Assembly: GCF_012641335.1 (NCBI RefSeq)
Contig: NZ_JABAID010000006.1
Coordinates: 124,001-188,000 of the forward strand
Length of the DNA stretch: 64,000 bases
Source: Novosphingobium sp. ERN07
GTDB taxonomy: Bacteria; Pseudomonadota; Alphaproteobacteria; Sphingomonadales; Sphingomonadaceae
Direction: 5' to 3'
The first letter of the stretch is position 1. Every line of letters begins with the position of its first letter. Below are positions 46,543 through 55,352 of this stretch, piece after piece. The notes beneath the pieces were generated by a model that did no database searches, was not told where the DNA came from, and was given only the letters and a program-made list of their open reading frames with translations. The position numbers and the translations under genes were made by a program.

Positions 46543-47577
46543 TTACAACCGGAATGGTGGGACCGGCTGGGCCAAGCCGCTGCGTGCGGCCTCTGCCGCA
46601 GCTCCGACCACGGCCATCACGGCGAGCGACTGCTCTGGCGTGACGTCGAGCGGCGTGCCTTTGAGCGCGGCTGCAATTCCGGCATAGAAGCGCGGGTAAT
46701 CGCCGGGAAGCACATCAAGGCAGTGGGCGGTGCCTTGTGCGTCGTAGCGGGTGAGGGGGGCAGGCTCCTTGCCCCAATCCATCGCACCGGGGCGCAGGCC
46801 TTCGATCAACTGGCCTTCCTGCGGATCAAGGCCGTGCTTGATCAGACTGCCTTCACTACCGTGCACCACGAAGCGAGGGGAGCCGCCTGCCACCAGCATT
46901 CCGGCGTGGAGCACACAGCGGAGGGTCGGGTATTCCAGCACGATATGCGCCCAGTCATCGGTCTGCGCACCTTCGCGCAACGCGCCGAGGCTGGCCATGA
47001 CGCCCGTCGGCAGGCCGAACAGGCACAGCGCCTGATCGACAAGGTGCGGTCCAAGATCGGCCCAGACGCCGCTGCCGGGGCAGGGGTTCTCGCGCCAGCG
47101 ATTGCGCACCGTGGGGCGGAAGCGGTCGAAGTGGCTTTCGAAATGGGCGACCTTGCCGATCATCCCGGTTGCGACGGCCTGCTGGATGGTGAGGAAATCG
47201 CCATCCCAGCGGCGGTTATGAAACACGCTGAGCAGCGTGCCGCGCTCACCTGCGTGGGCGGCGATCTGGCGTGCTTCGGCAAGGGTAAGCGCCAGGGGCT
47301 TGTCGACCACCAGCGCCTTGACCGCATCAATCGCGGCGTGGGCGAGGGGAGCGTGGCTGTCGTTCGGGGTGGCGATGACGATCAGGTCTATCGCCGGGTC
47401 GGCCAGCACGGAAGCGATGTCTGGCTCCACCCGCATTCCGGGCAGGTCTGCATGGACCTTCGTGGCGTCTCGGGAGACGACAGCGGCAAGGCGTAAGCCG
47501 GGTTCGGCCATGATCAGAGGGGCGTGGAAGGTCTTTCCGGCGTAGCCGTAGCCAATAAGCGCGACGTTGTGGGGCAA
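46543..47577 (-). CDS. Gfo/Idh/MocA family oxidoreductase
   Basis: This NAD(P)-dependent sugar or polyol dehydrogenase-like protein has 344 residues. The Rossmann motif VALIGYGYAGKTFHAPLI is at the N-terminus, IVIATPNDSHAPLA follows, and the catalytic-type VDKPLALT motif (EKP in many members) lies near 90. HFDRFRPTVRNRWREN resembles the YdgJ subgroup. The open frame continues upstream into an intergenic repeat, but TTG at 47577 has AAAGGA seven bases ahead and gives the family start, so I use it. The substrate is unknown. Confidence 0.87.
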   Translation of the reverse strand: MPHNVALIGYGYAGKTFHAPLIMAEPGLRLAAVVSRDATKVHADLPGMRVEPDIASVLADPAIDLIVIATPNDSHAPLAHAAIDAVKALVVDKPLALTLAEARQIAAHAGERGTLLSVFHNRRWDGDFLTIQQAVATGMIGKVAHFESHFDRFRPTVRNRWRENPCPGSGVWADLGPHLVDQALCLFGLPTGVMASLGALREGAQTDDWAHIVLEYPTLRCVLHAGMLVAGGSPRFVVHGSEGSLIKHGLDPQEGQLIEGLRPGAMDWGKEPAPLTRYDAQGTAHCLDVLPGDYPRFYAGIAAALKGTPLDVTPEQSLAVMAVVGAAAEAARSGLAQPVPPFRL

Positions 47578-47629
47578 GTTGTGGTCCTTTGGTTCAGCGA
47601 TATTATATCGCAGCGCCTCAAGTGCAGTA

Positions 47630-47712
47630 CACCCACCCCCAACGCCTCCCTCAAGGGAGGGGAGCGAGACTTGCGCTTGGCTTGCCAAGCGTTAGTCGCA
47701 GCGGGGAGGGCT
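47630..47712. repeat. Intergenic repeat element, family C, with nested palindromes
   Basis: The element contains CCTCCCT/AGGGAGG (47645-47660) and the perfect dyad CGCTTGGC/GCCAAGCG (47674-47691), flanked by ACCCCCAACGCCTCCC-like and GCGGGGAGGG ends. The layout recalls small palindromic elements in sphingomonads. It lies between the oxidoreductase and DUF1905 genes and creates a false N-terminal extension of the former. Confidence 0.65.
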
Positions 47713-47748
47713 TCCAACGCTGTCGTATTTGCGATCCGCGTGGTCCGC

Positions 47749-48069
47749 TTAGAATGTCAACGTCAGCGCAAAAGCTTCACCTTCAATCAGCCCCTCGGTT
47801 TTGCGCACAGCGGCCTTGATCGGGACGATCCAGCCCTGTTCCTTCGACGGAAAGGCCGAGGTGCGCCATGCGGTTTCGCCCACCTGCACGCCCAGCTTCA
47901 CCGATCCCCAGCCAGAACGTCGCCCGGTTTCCAGACGGTGCATCAGTGCGGTCGCGGAAAGCGCCTCGCCCGCTTCGCCATCAATGGTGACGAAGAACCA
48001 GTCGGTCGCTTTGGGGCCGCCGGACCAGCGCCAGAGCGTGGCCGTCAGGTCATAGGCGGTGTCGCTCAT
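47749..48069 (-). CDS. DUF1905-domain protein
   Basis: This 106-residue protein matches the DUF1905 fold family of unknown function. Family features are TATLWRWSGGPKATDWFFVTI, of which WFFVTI is typical, then GWGSVKLGVQVGETAWRTSAFPSKEQGWIVPIKAAVRKTEGL (quoted in overlapping blocks: GWGSVKLGVQVG, TAWRTSAFPSK, IVPIKAAVRK). Members are small soluble proteins. Its ATG overlaps the stop of the disrupted cyclophilin gene upstream by four bases. Confidence 0.82.
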   Translation of the reverse strand: MSDTAYDLTATLWRWSGGPKATDWFFVTIDGEAGEALSATALMHRLETGRRSGWGSVKLGVQVGETAWRTSAFPSKEQGWIVPIKAAVRKTEGLIEGEAFALTLTF

Positions 48070-49146
48070 TTGCGGCGACGGATGGGCACGGGCACGTTGC
48101 AGATGTCCACGCCGCCTGCGGGCTGGATATAGAAGGCATCGCGGCGATTGGCGCGGGCATCGCTGTAGCGGGCGAAGCTTGCGCTTTCGGTGCCGAGATA
48201 TTCGAACGCGGGCAGATCGGGCACATCAGGGCCGTTGCGGATGGCGCGGATCGGCGTGCGTTCGGGCGCGGTCTTGTAAAAGCCCAGATCGCCGGTGCCG
48301 CGCGGCAGGGTGGACAGATGCTCCATCCCCTCGATCACCCGGCCGACGACAGCAATGTTGCGATCAAGCTGGCGCGGCATGCCCGATGACGGCATAGAGT
48401 TCTGCGCCGGTGCCGGTGTCTGGCGGCTCGTTGCGGCCCACGCCGATGGTGCCGTAGCAGTGGATGGGCCAGTGTGTGTACGTATCCGGCTTGTCTGGTC
48501 GATCAGACGGCTCGTCAGATAGGCGATGACTTCCTATGGGCCATCCGGCGAAAAAACTCACCATATCGGAATACACGTCTTCATAAAACCAATCGTGTCG
48601 ACCTACTCGTCGGCCATCTTCTATGTGGATGCCAGATGCCTCGTCAGCCGTTTCCTTTGCAGCTTTTGCTGAAGATATGGCGATCTTTTGCTGTATTCCA
48701 CGTAGGATATTCTGGGTGGCTTCTAAGGTGCCATATAGCTGAATATCACTATACGCATATTGGCCCTGCGGCACTACCACCAACCCCTCCGGCAAAGCCT
48801 TGGCCTTCACCTTGTCCTCGCCATCGGGATCGCCCCACTGCACCACGTAATTGTCCTGCGCGCGGTTGATCGAGGTGCCATCCCACCAATGCGCGGCGGC
48901 GAGCTTGCGGATATTGCCGACCCACCTTTGGGAAAAGGGCGCGGGCAGAAGCTGGATCACCACGCGGCGCGCCTTGCCTTGCGCATCGGGCGCAAGGTCC
49001 ATCACCAGCAGGTCTGACGGGGCAATCGTAATCCAATCTGCAGCAGGCGCGGCAGCCACGATTTCAGCCGGGGCAAGCGCCTTTTCGGGCGCACTGACAG
49101 GTTCGGACGAGGCCGCAAGAGCGGCAAGCAGGGCAAGCAGCGACAT
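48066..49146 (-). pseudogene. Peptidyl-prolyl cis-trans isomerase (cyclophilin type), frameshifted
   Basis: This would be a secreted cyclophilin. The N-terminal part (signal-like MSLLALLAALAASSE, then VVIQLLPAPFSQRWVGNIRKL, GTSINRAQDNYVVQWGD and ELYAVIGHA) and the C-terminal part (RQLDRNIAVVGRVIEGMEHLSTLPRGTG) are in different frames. The break is at about 48375. Reading the second part from GHA needs one base fewer or two more in the GCCGCGCC run, so this is a small indel or a sequencing error. The stretch from 48480 to 48760 is unusually A/T-rich and encodes an atypical insert. It overlaps DUF1905 by four bases. Confidence 0.8.
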
Positions 49147-49223
49147 ATCTTCATCATTACAGGAACCGACGCCTTGCGAAAGCGATCTTGTGCGGCTAGG
49201 GGGCCACTTCCAGAGCAAGATGC

Positions 49224-49314
49224 GGAGCGGTGGCCGAGTGGTCGAAGGCGCTCGCCTGGAAAGTGAGTATACGCCAAAAGCGTATCGAGGGTTCGAATCC
49301 CTCCCGCTCCGCCA
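49224..49314 (+). tRNA. tRNA-Ser (anticodon GGA)
   Basis: A complete class II tRNA of 91 bases: acceptor stem GGAGCGG/CCGCTCC, anticodon stem CTCGC/GTGAG with loop CTGGAAA (anticodon GGA, reading UCC and UCU), and a long variable arm TACGC/GCGTA typical of tRNA-Ser. The T arm is GAGGG-TTCGAAT-CCCTC. The discriminator G and CCA are encoded. A protein-coding frame on the opposite strand runs through it and is not real there. Confidence 0.97.
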
Positions 49315-49388
49315 AACACCTTTCAACATGTCCCGACAATTCGACTGACTTGCTGCGCCGGTCGCAGGTCATTGCACGGATTGCGGGC

Positions 49389-49418
49389 AAAAAACGGGCC
49401 GGTTCGATGCCGGCCCGT
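49389..49418 (-). terminator. Rho-independent terminator of ribB
   Basis: On the minus strand ACGGGCCGG and CCGGCCCGT form a perfect 9-bp stem, followed by six T. It lies 26 bases after the ribB stop. Confidence 0.92.
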
Positions 49419-49443
49419 CGCAACAATTTTCAAGCTGGGTGCA

Positions 49444-50718
49444 TCAGATAGCAGGGATGGCCCGTTCTCCGGTGATGTTCAGGCCATAGCCTTCCAGCGC
49501 CACGAGGTTGTGGCGCGAATTGGTCAGCAGCACCATGTCGTGGATCCCAAGATCGGCAAGAATCTGCGCACCGATGCCATAGCTGCGCAGTTCCATATCA
49601 TGCCCGGCTGTGCCGCCAACTTCGCGGATGAGCTGTTCGGGATCGGTTGGCATCAACAGCACGATCACGCCCGCGCCCGCTTCGCCCATTTCTCCCATTG
49701 CGCGTTGCAGAATGCGCTTGCGCGGACCGGGCTGGCCCAGCACGTCGGACAGGACCGAGATCGAGTGCATACGCACCAGCGTCGGCTGGCCCGGAACGAT
49801 GGCACCTTTTTGCAGGACGAGATGCGCGGAGCCATCAATCTTGTTGCGATAGGTCTTGAGCGTCCAGTCGCCGCCGTAATCGGTGTGGAACGGTGCCTGA
49901 TTGACGCATTCGACTAGATGATCGTTGCGGCGACGGTATTCGATCAGATCGCGGATCGTGCCGATCTTCAGCCCGTGCTTGCGCGCAAATGGGATCAGAT
50001 CGTTGAGGCGCGCCATCGTGCCGTCGTCGTTCATGATCTCGCAGATTACGCCGGATGGATTGAGGCCGGCTAGGCGAGGGAGATCGACGGCCGCTTCGGT
50101 GTGTCCGGCGCGCACCAGCACGCCGCCATCGCGCGCGATCAGCGGGAAGACGTGGCCGGGCGTGACGATATCGTCGCGCGTCTTGGTGGCGTCCACCGCA
50201 ACCGCAACGGTGCGGGCGCGGTCTGCCGCCGAGATGCCGGTGTCCACGCCTTCGCGCGCTTCGATGGATACTGTGAAGGCCGTGCCGTGGCGCGTGCCAT
50301 TGTTGCGGCTCATCAGTTCAAGGCCAAGCTGGTTGCAGCGGTCTGCGGTGAGACACAGGCAGATCAGTCCGCGTCCGTGGGTGGCCATGAAGTTGATCGA
50401 TTCGGGCGTGGCCATCTGCGCCGGGATCAGCAGGTCGCCCTCGTTTTCGCGGTCTTCGTCATCCACCAGAATGACCATGCGGCCATTGCGCACTTCTGCG
50501 ATGATCTCTTCTACCGAAGCGAGTTCGAACTCGTCATCCTCGCTATCGTCCATTGCCCGTTCCAGCTTGGTCAGGGTATCAACCGTGGGATTCCAGTCGG
50601 GCAGTAGCGCATCACGCAAGGTGTTGGGATGCAACCCGGCCGCGCGGGCGAGGGCGGCCCGTGAAATGACCCGATCTTCGATGAGCTTGCGCGCACGCGC
50701 TACAATGTCCTGTGCCAT
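49444..50718 (-). CDS. ribB: 3,4-dihydroxy-2-butanone-4-phosphate synthase with N-terminal HTH and degenerate GTP cyclohydrolase II domain
   Basis: RibB converts ribulose 5-phosphate to the four-carbon precursor of riboflavin. The 424-residue protein has three parts. Residues 1-55 look like a lambda-repressor-type helix-turn-helix (ISRAALARAAGLHPNTLRDAL). Residues about 65-270 are the RibB domain with DDEDRENEGDL and the catalytic RAGHTEAAVDL. From about 280 comes a GTP-cyclohydrolase II-like domain that lacks the zinc Cys cluster (VRMHSISVLSDVLG in place of CxLTGD...RCDC). It keeps SYGIGAQIL but is probably inactive. It lies 43 bases upstream of cobU on the same strand and has its own terminator. 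Confidence 0.92.
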   Translation of the reverse strand: MAQDIVARARKLIEDRVISRAALARAAGLHPNTLRDALLPDWNPTVDTLTKLERAMDDSEDDEFELASVEEIIAEVRNGRMVILVDDEDRENEGDLLIPAQMATPESINFMATHGRGLICLCLTADRCNQLGLELMSRNNGTRHGTAFTVSIEAREGVDTGISAADRARTVAVAVDATKTRDDIVTPGHVFPLIARDGGVLVRAGHTEAAVDLPRLAGLNPSGVICEIMNDDGTMARLNDLIPFARKHGLKIGTIRDLIEYRRRNDHLVECVNQAPFHTDYGGDWTLKTYRNKIDGSAHLVLQKGAIVPGQPTLVRMHSISVLSDVLGQPGPRKRILQRAMGEMGEAGAGVIVLLMPTDPEQLIREVGGTAGHDMELRSYGIGAQILADLGIHDMVLLTNSRHNLVALEGYGLNITGERAIPAI

Positions 50719-50761
50719 AGCGCGTTGTGTTGCACATTGCTGTGGCGAGCGTCAATGGGTA

Positions 50762-51286
50762 TCACATTTGAGTGTTGATTTGTTTTAGCTGCAGCGGCAA
50801 TCCGGCAGCGACAAACACCACTTCGTCCGCGGCACTGGCTAGCTTCTGGTTGAGCCGGCCCGCTTCGTCGCGAAAGCGGCGCGCTAAAGCGTTTTCAGGC
50901 ACGATGCTCAAACCCACTTCATTGGCGATCAGCGCAATGGGAATGCGGCATTTGCGGATTGAGCGCAGCAGGGCGTTGCTGGCATTGGTCAGATCGTGAT
51001 CGCCAAGCATCAGGTTTGATAGCCATAGGGTGAGGCAATCCACAAGGATCGCGTCGGCTGTGGCGGGCGCCTCGTCGATAGCGCAGGGCAGGGTGATCGG
51101 GGCTTCTATGGTGTGCCAGCGCGGGCCTCTGTCTTGCTGGTGCCTGGCGATACGGTTGGCCATTTCCGCATCGCCTGCTTCTGCGGTGGCAATATAGGCA
51201 AGGCGGCCTTCGTGCGCTTCGATACGGCTTTGCGCATAGCGGCTTTTGCCCGACCGCGCACCGCCAAGCACCAGCAGGCTGGTCAT
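50762..51286 (-). CDS. cobU: Adenosylcobinamide kinase / adenosylcobinamide-phosphate guanylyltransferase
   Basis: CobU (CobP) phosphorylates adenosylcobinamide and transfers GMP to form GDP-cobinamide. The 174-residue protein has the P-loop VLGGARSGKSRYAQ at the start, the His-GMP region RIARHQQDRGPRW and VDCLTLWLSNLML. ANEVGLSIVPENALARRFRDEAGRLNQ is the family C-terminal block (NEVGLSIVPE is enough to recognise it). The start overlaps the cobQ stop by four bases. It is the last gene in the nine-gene leftward cob run. Confidence 0.95.
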   Translation of the reverse strand: MTSLLVLGGARSGKSRYAQSRIEAHEGRLAYIATAEAGDAEMANRIARHQQDRGPRWHTIEAPITLPCAIDEAPATADAILVDCLTLWLSNLMLGDHDLTNASNALLRSIRKCRIPIALIANEVGLSIVPENALARRFRDEAGRLNQKLASAADEVVFVAAGLPLQLKQINTQM

Positions 51287-52743
51287 CGCAATGTTCCTTG
51301 CGTCAGCGCCAAAAGACCATCGATATCAAGATGCTGTTCAAGCGCACTGGCCAGATCGTTCAGTGCGGCATCGACCAGCGCGCCATGATCTTGCCCTGAA
51401 CTTTGCACACCGATGCGGGTCAGTAGGGCCTTGCGCAGGTCGGGGCGCTCAAACAGCCCGTGGCAATATGTGCCCATGACGCGCCCATCGGCGCTGATCG
51501 CGCCATCCCGGCGTTGGCCTTCCAGCATGGCGAAGGGACGGGCCGTATCTGGCCCGCTGGTTTCGCCCATATGCATTTCGAAACCAGCGAACGCCGCACC
51601 CAACGCTTGTCCGGAAACGCGCAGCAGGGCCTTGCGCGGCGTCAGTTCGGTCGTCACGTTTAGCAGGCCAAGGCCGTTGATCTTGCCTGCAGGGCCTTCG
51701 ATGCCAAGCGGATCGGCAATTGTCCGGCCCAGCATCTGATAGCCGCCGCAAAGCCCCAGAATCATCCCGCCGCGCCGGTGATGCGCAAGGATGTCGATGT
51801 CCCAACCCTGCTGGCGCACGAAGGCCAGGTCAGCGATAGTGGCTTTCGTGCCGGGCAGAATGATCAGGTCGGCCTCTGCCGGGATCACTGACCCTGGCGG
51901 GATCATCGCCAGTTCGACATCCGGTTCCTGCCGCAGCGGATCAAGATCGTCGAAGTTGGCGATGCGCGGCAGCATCGGGCAGGCGATCAGCTTACGGGAA
52001 GTGGCACGTTGGGGCCTGCGTTCAAGTATAACCGCATCCTCGCTGGGCAATGTGGCGATGCACGGCAGCCACGGCACAAGGCCGAACCCGCGCCAGCCCG
52101 AAAGCTGCTCAATCGCGCCATAGCCATCCTCGAACAGCGCCGGATCGCCGCGAAACTTGTTGACGATGAAGCCGTGCACCATCGCCGCATCGGTAGAGTC
52201 GATAACCGTTCGCGTTCCCACCAGCGATGCGATCACCCCGCCGCGGTCGATATCGCCAACCAGCACCACCGGCACATCGGCAGCGCGGGCAAAGCCCATG
52301 TTGGCAATATCGCCCGCGCGCAGGTTTATCTCTGCCGGAGAGCCTGCACCTTCGACCATCACGATATCGCACCGGCTTTGCAGACGTTGCCAGCTTTCCA
52401 GCACTTCGGGCAGCAGCGTGCGTCTGCCTTCGCGAAAGTTCGCTGCGCCCAGCGTGCCGCGCACCTGCCCATGCACGATCAGTTGCGATGTATGGTCGGC
52501 CTGGGGTTTGAGCAGCACCGGGTTCATGTCGGTATGCGGTTCGACACGCGCGGCAAGGGCCTGAAGCGCTTGTGCGCGGCCAATCTCGCCGCCATCGATG
52601 GTCACGGCGGCATTGTTTGACATGTTCTGGGGCTTGAATGGCAAAACGCGCAGGCCCCGGTTGGACAGTGCGCGGCACAGGCCAGCGACCAGCACAGACT
52701 TGCCCACATCCGATCCGGTTCCCTGTAACATCAGGCCAGCCAT
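51283..52743 (-). CDS. cobQ: Adenosylcobyric acid synthase
   Basis: CobQ amidates four side chains of adenosylcobyrinic acid a,c-diamide with glutamine as nitrogen donor. The 486-residue protein has the N-terminal ATPase with GTGSDVGKSVLVAGLCR and FKPQNMSNNAAVT. A class I glutamine amidotransferase domain follows, with the nucleophile Cys in LGLCGGYQMLG and a terminal GTYCHGLFE. The ATG at 52743 follows GGAGGG and overlaps the end of cobD. The longer frame is not used. Confidence 0.96.
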   Translation of the reverse strand: MAGLMLQGTGSDVGKSVLVAGLCRALSNRGLRVLPFKPQNMSNNAAVTIDGGEIGRAQALQALAARVEPHTDMNPVLLKPQADHTSQLIVHGQVRGTLGAANFREGRRTLLPEVLESWQRLQSRCDIVMVEGAGSPAEINLRAGDIANMGFARAADVPVVLVGDIDRGGVIASLVGTRTVIDSTDAAMVHGFIVNKFRGDPALFEDGYGAIEQLSGWRGFGLVPWLPCIATLPSEDAVILERRPQRATSRKLIACPMLPRIANFDDLDPLRQEPDVELAMIPPGSVIPAEADLIILPGTKATIADLAFVRQQGWDIDILAHHRRGGMILGLCGGYQMLGRTIADPLGIEGPAGKINGLGLLNVTTELTPRKALLRVSGQALGAAFAGFEMHMGETSGPDTARPFAMLEGQRRDGAISADGRVMGTYCHGLFERPDLRKALLTRIGVQSSGQDHGALVDAALNDLASALEQHLDIDGLLALTQGTLR

Positions 52744-53663
52744 GCAATCCCTCCTGCAATTACCCAGCACAGCGCGCAGGCGCGGTGATAGACGCGCCTT
52801 GCCCGTATCAGCGCTTCCAGGCTCGCCTCACCGCCTTCGCCAATCCACGGTTTGTCCATGATCTCTCCGTCGTAGCTGGTTGGGCCTGCGAGACGGACAT
52901 TCAGCACACCGGCCATTGCCGCTTCGGGCCAGCCTGCGTTGGGCGAAGCATGTGCGTTGCGATAGCGCCAGCAGATTGTCCACCCGCCCGCTCCGCCCAG
53001 GCAGATCAACATCGCGGAAATCCTTGCAGGCGCGAAATTCAGCACGTCGTCCAGCCGTGCAGCGGCCCAGCCGAAATCGCGATAGGGTTCTTCCTTATGG
53101 CCGATCAGGCTATCAGCGGTGTTCACGGCTTTGACTATCCAGATGCCCGGAAGGCCTGCCATCAGCAGCCAGAACAGCGGGGCAACCACGCCATCGCAGA
53201 AGCTTTCCGCAAGGCTTTCGATGGCCGCGCGTGAAACAGCAGCTTGATTCATCGCTGCGGTATCGCGCCCTACGATCATCCCGACAGCAGTTCTTGCCGT
53301 CTCGATATCATCGGCCCGAAGCGCTCTGATCACCGGCACGACATGCTGGTCCAGACTGCGCTGCGCCAATGCGGGCCATGCCAGCAGCGCAATGATCAGC
53401 CATTCGGCGCTGCCCAGCGTTTGGGCAGCAAGCGTCAGCAGCAGCCCGCTACACCCTGAGACCGTCACAAGCGCCAGAACTATCACCACACCCCAGGCCT
53501 TGCGTGCGAGGCGGCTGCGATCAGTTCTGTTCCAGTGTCGGTCGCAAAGGGCGATCAGCCGCGCGAACGCGCCAACCGGATGTCCCACCACCGCGTAAAG
53601 CCGCACAGGCCAGCCAAGCGCAGCATCGATTGCCATCGCGGCCAGCGCCACCGGATCAGCCAT
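52731..53663 (-). CDS. cobD: Adenosylcobinamide-phosphate synthase (CobD/CbiB)
   Basis: This integral membrane enzyme attaches (R)-1-aminopropan-2-ol (phosphate) to adenosylcobyric acid. The 310-residue protein has several hydrophobic segments and family blocks AAIDAALGWPVRLY, then DIETARTAVGMIVGRDTA and AESFCDGVVAPLFW. YRDFGWAAARLDDVLNFAPAR follows with its conserved Asp and Arg residues, and NVRLAG lies near the C-terminus. The ATG at 53663 overlaps cobC; the stop overlaps cobQ by thirteen bases. Confidence 0.95.
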   Translation of the reverse strand: MADPVALAAMAIDAALGWPVRLYAVVGHPVGAFARLIALCDRHWNRTDRSRLARKAWGVVIVLALVTVSGCSGLLLTLAAQTLGSAEWLIIALLAWPALAQRSLDQHVVPVIRALRADDIETARTAVGMIVGRDTAAMNQAAVSRAAIESLAESFCDGVVAPLFWLLMAGLPGIWIVKAVNTADSLIGHKEEPYRDFGWAAARLDDVLNFAPARISAMLICLGGAGGWTICWRYRNAHASPNAGWPEAAMAGVLNVRLAGPTSYDGEIMDKPWIGEGGEASLEALIRARRVYHRACALCWVIAGGIAWLA

Positions 53664-54645
53664 CGGCCAACACCGCGTCCAGCCGCGCCAGCCCCGCATC
53701 GTCTGGTGGCAGGCCGATGCGCAGAAGGTCGGCATACTCCACGAAGGGTCGGGTCAGGATCTGGCGCTGGGCCAACCGTCCGAAAAGGCGGGCCGCATCC
53801 AGCGTGGTGACCAGCCGGAACAGCGGGCAATCGCCCGTTACGGGAAGGCCGTGGCGCAGCAGCACTGCGTCGAGTGCTGCCGCGTGGCGTACAAGGCTCT
53901 TCCGCGTCTGCGCGATCCAGCCGGGGTCGTCATAGGCCGCTGTGCCGAAAGCCAGCGCAGCAGTATGAACGGGCCAATCGCCAAGGCCTGCGCGCAAGCC
54001 GCAAAGCACTTCTGGCGGCGCGATGGTGAAGCCCAGTCGCAAGCCCGCAAGGCCAAAGAACTTGCCGAACGACCGCAGCACTATCAATCGTCGCCCTACC
54101 GCAACTGAGTTGGCAATGCTCCAGCCGGGATCGCAATCGGCAAAGGCCTCATCCACGATCAGCCAGCCGCCGTGCCGTTCCTGATAGTCGAGCAGCGCGA
54201 GCAGTTCCGCGTGCGATGACACACTGCCATCGGGGTTGTTTGGATTGCCGATCACCAGAACAGTGGCGCGCCGGGGAAGGGCGGACAGATCGGGAATCGC
54301 CTGAGCATGGTGGAAAGCCCTGCGATAGGTGCCATAGGACAGCGGTTGGTGCAGGCCGGGTAGGTTTAGCGCTCGCGCGATCTGGCGAAAGCCCGTCTCG
54401 CTGCCCGGCACCGCAGTGCACAGTGCAGGATCGCACCCGAAGTATCCCGCTGCCGCTCGTTCCAGTTGTGATATTGCCAGAGGGTCGGGTAGCGCGCGCC
54501 AGTCAACTTCCAGCGCGGTTGGTGGCTGCCAGCCGCGCGGATTGATCCCAGTCGAAAGATCCATCCAGTCGGCTGCCTGGCCACCATAGCGTTCGCAGGC
54601 CTCGGCCAGACGGCCACCATGATAGCTGAAGCCGTTGTTCATCAT
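53656..54645 (-). CDS. cobC: Threonine-phosphate decarboxylase (alpha-type CobC)
   Basis: This PLP enzyme decarboxylates L-threonine O-3-phosphate to aminopropanol phosphate, the linker of the nucleotide loop. The 329-residue aminotransferase-fold protein begins YHGGRLAEACERYGG, has STGINPRGWQP and IGNPNNPDGS, and the PLP-binding Lys in LRSFGKFFGLAGLRLG. Naming follows the Pseudomonas denitrificans system (Salmonella CobD). The ATG at 54645 overlaps the cobS stop (ATGA). Its stop lies eight bases inside cobD. Confidence 0.92.
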   Translation of the reverse strand: MMNNGFSYHGGRLAEACERYGGQAADWMDLSTGINPRGWQPPTALEVDWRALPDPLAISQLERAAAGYFGCDPALCTAVPGSETGFRQIARALNLPGLHQPLSYGTYRRAFHHAQAIPDLSALPRRATVLVIGNPNNPDGSVSSHAELLALLDYQERHGGWLIVDEAFADCDPGWSIANSVAVGRRLIVLRSFGKFFGLAGLRLGFTIAPPEVLCGLRAGLGDWPVHTAALAFGTAAYDDPGWIAQTRKSLVRHAAALDAVLLRHGLPVTGDCPLFRLVTTLDAARLFGRLAQRQILTRPFVEYADLLRIGLPPDDAGLARLDAVLADG

Positions 54646-55352
54646 ACTAGGACCAGCACGATCAAACCCGCCGTTTCGACCAGTTCGATGCCCGCGCCGT
54701 GCCCATCGCCTGATATCCCGCCGATCCGCTTGCGCAGCCACAGTGCCCACAATGGCAGCGCCACCACCGCGATGATCAGCATCGGGCTGAACAGTAAAGC
54801 CACGCCACTCCACGCCATCAGCCAGCACGCCAGCACCGGCCAGTTCGCGCCCTTGCGGAACATCGTGCCAAAGCCGTCATGCAGCGGCGGCAAAAGCAGC
54901 GTCCATGCCAGAGGGCCGACCCGCGCCAGAACTGGCGCCAGCACCAGCCATGCCGCATTCGCGCCCGCCAGCAAACATTGCAGCAAAACGAACTTCGCCA
55001 GCAGTTGCAGTGTGATGGCGACCATGCCGAAGCTGCCGATATGGGGATCGGCCAGCACTGCCGAAACACGCGAACGATCCGCATGAGCCGCGCCTGCAGC
55101 ATCGGCCATGTCGCCCAACCCATCAAGGTGTAGCGCGCCGGTAAGGCCAACCCATGCCGCCAGTCCCAGCAATGCGCCCAGCGCCGGATCGCGCATCGCC
55201 CCGACCAGCGCGGCTGCCCACACCCCGACCCCAACCACGCATCCAACCACCGGAAACCACCGGATAGCCTTGCCGTAATCCTCCGCGCTCACCGCAATCA
55301 CGGGCAGCGGCAGGCGCGTCATGAACTGCAATGCGAGAAGCAACGGCTTCAT
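54642..55352 (-). CDS. cobS: Adenosylcobinamide-GDP ribazoletransferase (CobS/CobV)
   Basis: CobS joins GDP-cobinamide and alpha-ribazole (phosphate) at the cytoplasmic membrane. The 236-residue protein starts MKPLLLALQFMTRLPLP, then has the hallmark TGALHLDGLGDMADA near 78, DPHIGSFGMVA, and five or six hydrophobic segments. RIGGISGDGHGA is a typical late motif. The ATG at 55352 overlaps the phosphatase stop; the stop overlaps cobC. The longest open frame begins 73 codons earlier but is not used. Confidence 0.94.
   Translation of the reverse strand: MKPLLLALQFMTRLPLPVIAVSAEDYGKAIRWFPVVGCVVGVGVWAAALVGAMRDPALGALLGLAAWVGLTGALHLDGLGDMADAAGAAHADRSRVSAVLADPHIGSFGMVAITLQLLAKFVLLQCLLAGANAAWLVLAPVLARVGPLAWTLLLPPLHDGFGTMFRKGANWPVLACWLMAWSGVALLFSPMLIIAVVALPLWALWLRKRIGGISGDGHGAGIELVETAGLIVLVLV

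Noticed and set aside
49147-49329. Extension of the cyclophilin frame back through the tRNA-Ser gene
   Set aside because: The upstream codons are antisense tRNA; the proper start with a signal-like sequence is at 49146.
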